From Streptomyces sp. NBC_00425 (GTDB lineage Bacteria > Actinomycetota > Actinomycetes > Streptomycetales > Streptomycetaceae), in contig NZ_CP107928.1 of NCBI RefSeq assembly GCF_036030735.1, forward strand, positions 2,232,001-2,296,000: 64,000 bases of DNA, given 5' to 3'. This document shows, one piece after another, positions 61,270 through 64,000 of this stretch (within the stretch, counting starts at the first letter, position 1; each line of letters opens with the position of its first letter). The notes under the pieces are model-generated. The model saw nothing but the letters and a program-made list of their open reading frames with translations. It had not been told where the DNA came from and did no database searches. Position numbers and translations under genes: made by a program.

Positions 61270-62010
61270 TCAGGCGTCGCCGGCGGGGCCGCGGCGGCGC
61301 AGCCGGTGCACGGCGGCGCCGAGTGCGCCGGCGATCAGCAGGCCGCCGGCGGCCAGCGCGGGGACGGAGTCGGTGAAGGCGCCGCCCGTGCCGGCCTGCA
61401 CTCCGTGGTCGACGGTCGCGGGCGGGCAGGCGGCGGGCGACGCGGTGCCGCGGGGCTGCGCTTCGGGCCGGGCGCAGGGTGGTGCGGTGTGGCAGCCGGC
61501 GGGGTGCGGCTGCACGGTGGTCAGGGGCTGCGGGCAGGGCCTGGCGGTGGGGCAGGACGCTCCGGCGGCCGGTGAGCACGGCGGGGCCGGCGTGCGTGCG
61601 ACGTCCAGGGTCGCGCTCCACGGCTTCCCCGGTCCGCCGGGCGCGGCCGGGCAGGTGCCGTCGACGGTCCACGCGGCGTCCGGTCCGACCGCGTCGGGGC
61701 TCACCTCGAGCTCGGCGGCCGGGGCGACGAGGGCGGTGCCCCGGTAGGCGGCGTCCGCCTGCGCGTCGCCGCCGGGGACCTTGGTCAGTTTGACGGCGCC
61801 GTCGGCGAAGGCCTGCGACGTGGCCTCGAGGCTGTCGGGCGCGGCGACTCCGAGGGCGCCGCACGAGACGGACACGGTGACGCTGCCGCCCGGGGCGACG
61901 CTGCCGGGGCTGACCTCCGCCGACGGGTCGGCCGCCGCGGCCGGTCCGGCGGCGACCAGCACGGCACCGGCCACGGCGAGGGCGGAGAGGAAGTGGGCGG
62001 TGCGACCCAT
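61270..62010 (-). CDS. Secreted cell-surface protein with sortase-like tail
   Basis: 246 residues, ATG after AAGGAG. Signal peptide to about Ala27, one Ig-like domain (AEVSPGSVAPGGSVTVSVSC ... WTVDGTCP), a Pro/Cys-rich stalk (PAPPCSPAAGASCPTARPCP, with seven or more Cys), then a C-terminal VQAGTGGAFTD, a hydrophobic helix (VPALAAGGLLIAGALGAAV) and RLRRRG. The tail has the form of a wall-sorting signal, though the usual LAxTG or LPxTG box is not clear. Likely anchored at the cell envelope; role unknown. Confidence 0.8.
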   Translation of the reverse strand: MGRTAHFLSALAVAGAVLVAAGPAAAADPSAEVSPGSVAPGGSVTVSVSCGALGVAAPDSLEATSQAFADGAVKLTKVPGGDAQADAAYRGTALVAPAAELEVSPDAVGPDAAWTVDGTCPAAPGGPGKPWSATLDVARTPAPPCSPAAGASCPTARPCPQPLTTVQPHPAGCHTAPPCARPEAQPRGTASPAACPPATVDHGVQAGTGGAFTDSVPALAAGGLLIAGALGAAVHRLRRRGPAGDA

Positions 62011-62164
62011 GGGACGGCTCCTTCGGCCGGTGACAGCGGGGCGGGGCGTTCCTGCCCCACTGCCATCACAGCCCGAGGGATCGCCGGCCGCGCGCGGCCG
62101 GACGCCATTGGCGGGACGGCGGCCCCCAAGCGGGTGACGCCGTCCCACCCCTTGCCGTTGCCGA

Positions 62165-62410
62165 AGCGGTTTCTGCGGCGGCTTTCTGTAGCGGTTTCTG
62201 AAGGGGTTGCGGCAGCGGGTTTCCGCAACCGTTTCCAAGGGGGTTGCTGCACCGGTTTCCGCAGCCGTTTCGGCAGCGGTTTCCAAGGGTTGCCGCAGCA
62301 GGTTTCCGCAGCCGCTTCGGCAGCGGTTTCCAAGGGGTTGCCGCAGCAGGGTTCCGCAGCCTTTTCCGCAGCTGCTTCTGAAGGGGTTGCTGCAGCGGTT
62401 TCTGAGGGGG
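62165..62410 (+). repeat. Imperfect tandem repeats of 47-48 bases abutting the sigma factor gene
   Basis: Units of the form GGGTTGCCGCAGCAGGTTTC followed by CGCAGCCGTTTCGGCAGCGG and TTTCCAA recur about five times, degenerating toward both edges. The last unit touches the stop codon of the sigma gene. Shorter GCAGC and GGTTTCC sub-repeats could fold into many alternative hairpins. Confidence 0.8.
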
Positions 62411-63208
62411 CTACTCCGGCGGTTCCTGCAGTACCTGTTCCCGCAACCTGTCGCAGCAACGGCTGATGAGGCGGGAGACGTGCATCTGCGAGATGCCCAG
62501 CTGTTCCGCGATCCGGCTCTGCGTCATGTCCCGGAAGAACCTCATGTAAAGAATCGCCCGCTCGCGCTCGGGCAGGGCGGCGAGCCGGGGCCTGACCGCC
62601 TCCCGGTCGACGACGGTGGCCAGCGCCGGGTCTGCCGTGCCCAGCACGTCGCTCAGCGAGTACCCGCCCTCGCTGCCGGACAGTTCCGCGTCCAGCGACA
62701 GCGCGGAGAAGCTGTCGAGCGCCTCCAGACCGGTGCGGACGTCCTCCTCGCTGAGCTGCGCGCGTTCGGCGATCTCGGCGACGGTGGGACGGCGTCCGGA
62801 GACGGTCTGGGAGAGGTCCTGGCCGGCGATGCGTACGCGGTTGCGCAGGTCCTGGACCCGGCGCGGCACGTGCAGGGTCCACATGTGGTCGCGGAAGTGC
62901 CGCTTGATCTCGCCGGTCACGGTAGGGACGGCGTAGCTCTCGAAGGCGTTCCCGCGCGCGGGGTCGTAGCGGTCCACGGCCTTGACCAGACCGAGGGCGG
63001 CGACCTGACGCAGGTCCTCGTGGTTCTCGCCGCGGTTGCGGAACCGTCCGGCGAGACGGTCGGCCATGGGCAGCCACGCCTCGACGATGCGGGCCCGCAG
63101 CGCGTCGCGCCGGGGCCCCGCGGGCAGGGCGGCCAGTTCACGGAAGGCGTCGGCGGTGTCAGGGGCGTCGTCGTGCGGGTGGCGCTTCGTGTTCGCTCGG
63201 TTCGGCAT
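62411..63208 (-). CDS. SigB/SigF-type RNA polymerase sigma factor
   Basis: 265 residues from ATG at 63208; AGGGAG lies a bit far upstream (12 bases), and TTG or CTG starts are possible four codons earlier. Region 2 (ENHEDLRQVAALGLVKAVDR, RGNAFESYAVPTVTGEIKRH), region 3 (VSGRRPTVAEIAERAQLSEE) and region 4 (LAALPERERAILYMRFFRDM, QSRIAEQLGISQMHVSRLIS) are all intact. This is the stress/development group of Streptomyces (SigB, SigF, SigG relatives), normally held by an anti-sigma kinase. None is encoded next to it. Confidence 0.92.
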   Translation of the reverse strand: MPNRANTKRHPHDDAPDTADAFRELAALPAGPRRDALRARIVEAWLPMADRLAGRFRNRGENHEDLRQVAALGLVKAVDRYDPARGNAFESYAVPTVTGEIKRHFRDHMWTLHVPRRVQDLRNRVRIAGQDLSQTVSGRRPTVAEIAERAQLSEEDVRTGLEALDSFSALSLDAELSGSEGGYSLSDVLGTADPALATVVDREAVRPRLAALPERERAILYMRFFRDMTQSRIAEQLGISQMHVSRLISRCCDRLREQVLQEPPE

Positions 63209-63540
63209 GGGGTACAGCAACTCCCTTGGAAGTGCTCGGGATTGACCGGGTCACCGGGGGAGCGACAGCAGCCCGACCGGGCCTGCCGGGGGCCGCGCGG
63301 CGCGGCGTTCCCACGGAGGTGCCTCCGGTCCGAAGCACTGTTGCTGCGCCTGCCCGCGACGCCCGCCTCCAAACACCGCCCCGGGCAGCGTCCGGACACC
63401 GCCCAGGTTTTCCCGCCGGAGTCCGGGTCACCCGTCACGCGTCGGACCGGGGCACGAGCCGTGTCCCTGCCCCACGTTCCTGTCCACGCCCACCCCCACA
63501 TCCGGTGGGCGTGGTGCTCCGGCCGCGGGAGGCCCCTTCC
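63209..63540. other. Divergent region between sigma factor and TPP-enzyme genes
   Basis: 332 bases holding two promoters by position. I saw no clear palindrome or stress-type promoter box and no gene. The ribosome site of the plus-strand gene (GGGAGG) lies at its end. Confidence 0.5.
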
Positions 63541-64000
63541 ATGAGCGTCAGAGTCTCCGACCACGTCCTGCGACGGTTGCGCGCATGGGGGGTCGAGCAT
63601 GTCTTCGGGTACCCCGGCAGCGGCCTGCGCGGCCTGCTCGCGGCGTGGGGGCGGGCCGGGGACGAGCCACGGTTCGTGCAGGCGCGGCACGAGGAGACGT
63701 CCGCGCTCCAGGCGGTCGGCTACGCCAAGTTCAGCGGCTGGCTGGGGGTCTGCGCGGCGTCTTCGGGTCCGGGCGCGGTCCATCTCCTGAACGGTCTGTA
63801 CGACGCGAAGCTCGACCGCGTCCCGGTCCTGGCGATCGTCGGCACGACGGACCCGGTGACGGACGGCGCCACGGACGGGACCTCGGCCGGATCGGTGGAC
63901 GCGACGGCGGACGCGACGGCGATGAGCGGCACGCACCGGCGGCAGGTGGACCTGGACGCGCTGTTCGCGGACGTCGCCTCGGAGTTCATGGCGACGGTGA
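63541..64000 (+). CDS. Thiamine-diphosphate-dependent enzyme (pyruvate oxidase/acetolactate synthase type), N-terminal part
   Basis: 153 residues before the window ends. ATG behind GGGAGG. The PYR domain is clear: VLRRLRAWGVEHVFGYPGSG, the cofactor-activating Glu in ARHEETSALQAVGYAK and ASSGPGAVHLLNGLYDAKLD with VPVLAIVGT. After this comes an insert rich in Asp, Thr and Ala (about 115-135) that is unusual for the family. Pyruvate oxidase-like proteins of this type are often close to stress sigma factors. C-terminal two thirds are not in the window. Confidence 0.85.
   Translation, partial: MSVRVSDHVLRRLRAWGVEHVFGYPGSGLRGLLAAWGRAGDEPRFVQARHEETSALQAVGYAKFSGWLGVCAASSGPGAVHLLNGLYDAKLDRVPVLAIVGTTDPVTDGATDGTSAGSVDATADATAMSGTHRRQVDLDALFADVASEFMATV

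Noticed and set aside
62207..63544. Plus-strand protein made of the repeat array and the sigma region
   Set aside because: Antisense to the sigma factor; no ribosome site or domains.

Overview
The window is about 64 kb of very GC-rich DNA from an actinomycete, almost certainly a Streptomyces. The evidence is GTG/TTG starts, four-base start/stop overlaps, a complete conservon (roadblock, DUF742, GTPase, histidine-kinase-like and P450 genes), cellulases under CebR-type operators, XRE/DUF5753 regulators and IS5-type insertion sequences. No contiguous large biosynthetic cluster, phage or CRISPR array was seen.

Layout. 1-3.4 kb is a decaying accessory block on the minus strand: a frameshifted TniQ gene overlapping a TnsA-like endonuclease gene, then a twice-frameshifted CD-NTase-like nucleotidyltransferase and a frameshifted membrane-anchored protein that runs off the edge. 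3.4-9.4 kb is a trans-4-hydroxyproline catabolic cluster (three-subunit D-hydroxyproline dehydrogenase, deaminase, epimerase, GntR regulator) with three copies of one candidate operator. 9.6-12.2 kb holds a flavin monooxygenase facing a DMATS-type aromatic prenyltransferase. 12.4-16.3 kb is a conservon whose P450 lacks the ExxR motif. A tRNA-Leu(GAG) follows. 17-22 kb groups a GntR regulator, a KAS III, an OFA-family MFS carrier with its 45-residue small subunit, a formate dehydrogenase remnant and fdhD. 22.3-31.7 kb is ordinary metabolism and transport: isochorismatase-like protein, MarR/oxidoreductase pair with twin operators, BASS carrier/LysR pair, acyl-CoA ligase, aldo-keto reductase, SDR, methyltransferase.

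32-44.3 kb is a plant-polysaccharide island: GH6 and GH5 (one operon) divergent from GH48 across two CebR-like boxes, then GH74, a small Tat-exported protein and a PL11 rhamnogalacturonan lyase. The GH enzymes all carry CBM2 modules, so together they cover crystalline cellulose and xyloglucan, with pectin handled by PL11. 44.3-47.5 kb has a methyltransferase, pterin dehydratase and two XRE regulators.

The most unusual locus is 47.7-49.9 kb: a right-handed beta-helix protein translationally coupled to a 148-residue protein. The first ends and the second begins with copies of the same short N/Q/G-rich motif (16 of 28 positions identical). This is the arrangement expected of a receptor-effector pair that talks through an amyloid-like signalling motif. 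50-54.9 kb has OsmC, a membrane phosphodiesterase, an MBL-fold hydrolase and a DedA protein. 55-58.6 kb is a nested mobile insertion: one intact IS5-type element followed by an inverted-repeat-bounded unit carrying TetR, a quinone oxidoreductase and a broken second IS. 58.6-61 kb is a coupled pair of an MBL-fold hydrolase and an aminotransferase-fold protein lacking the catalytic lysine. The window closes with a surface protein, a repeat array abutting a SigB-type sigma factor, and the start of a thiamine-diphosphate enzyme.
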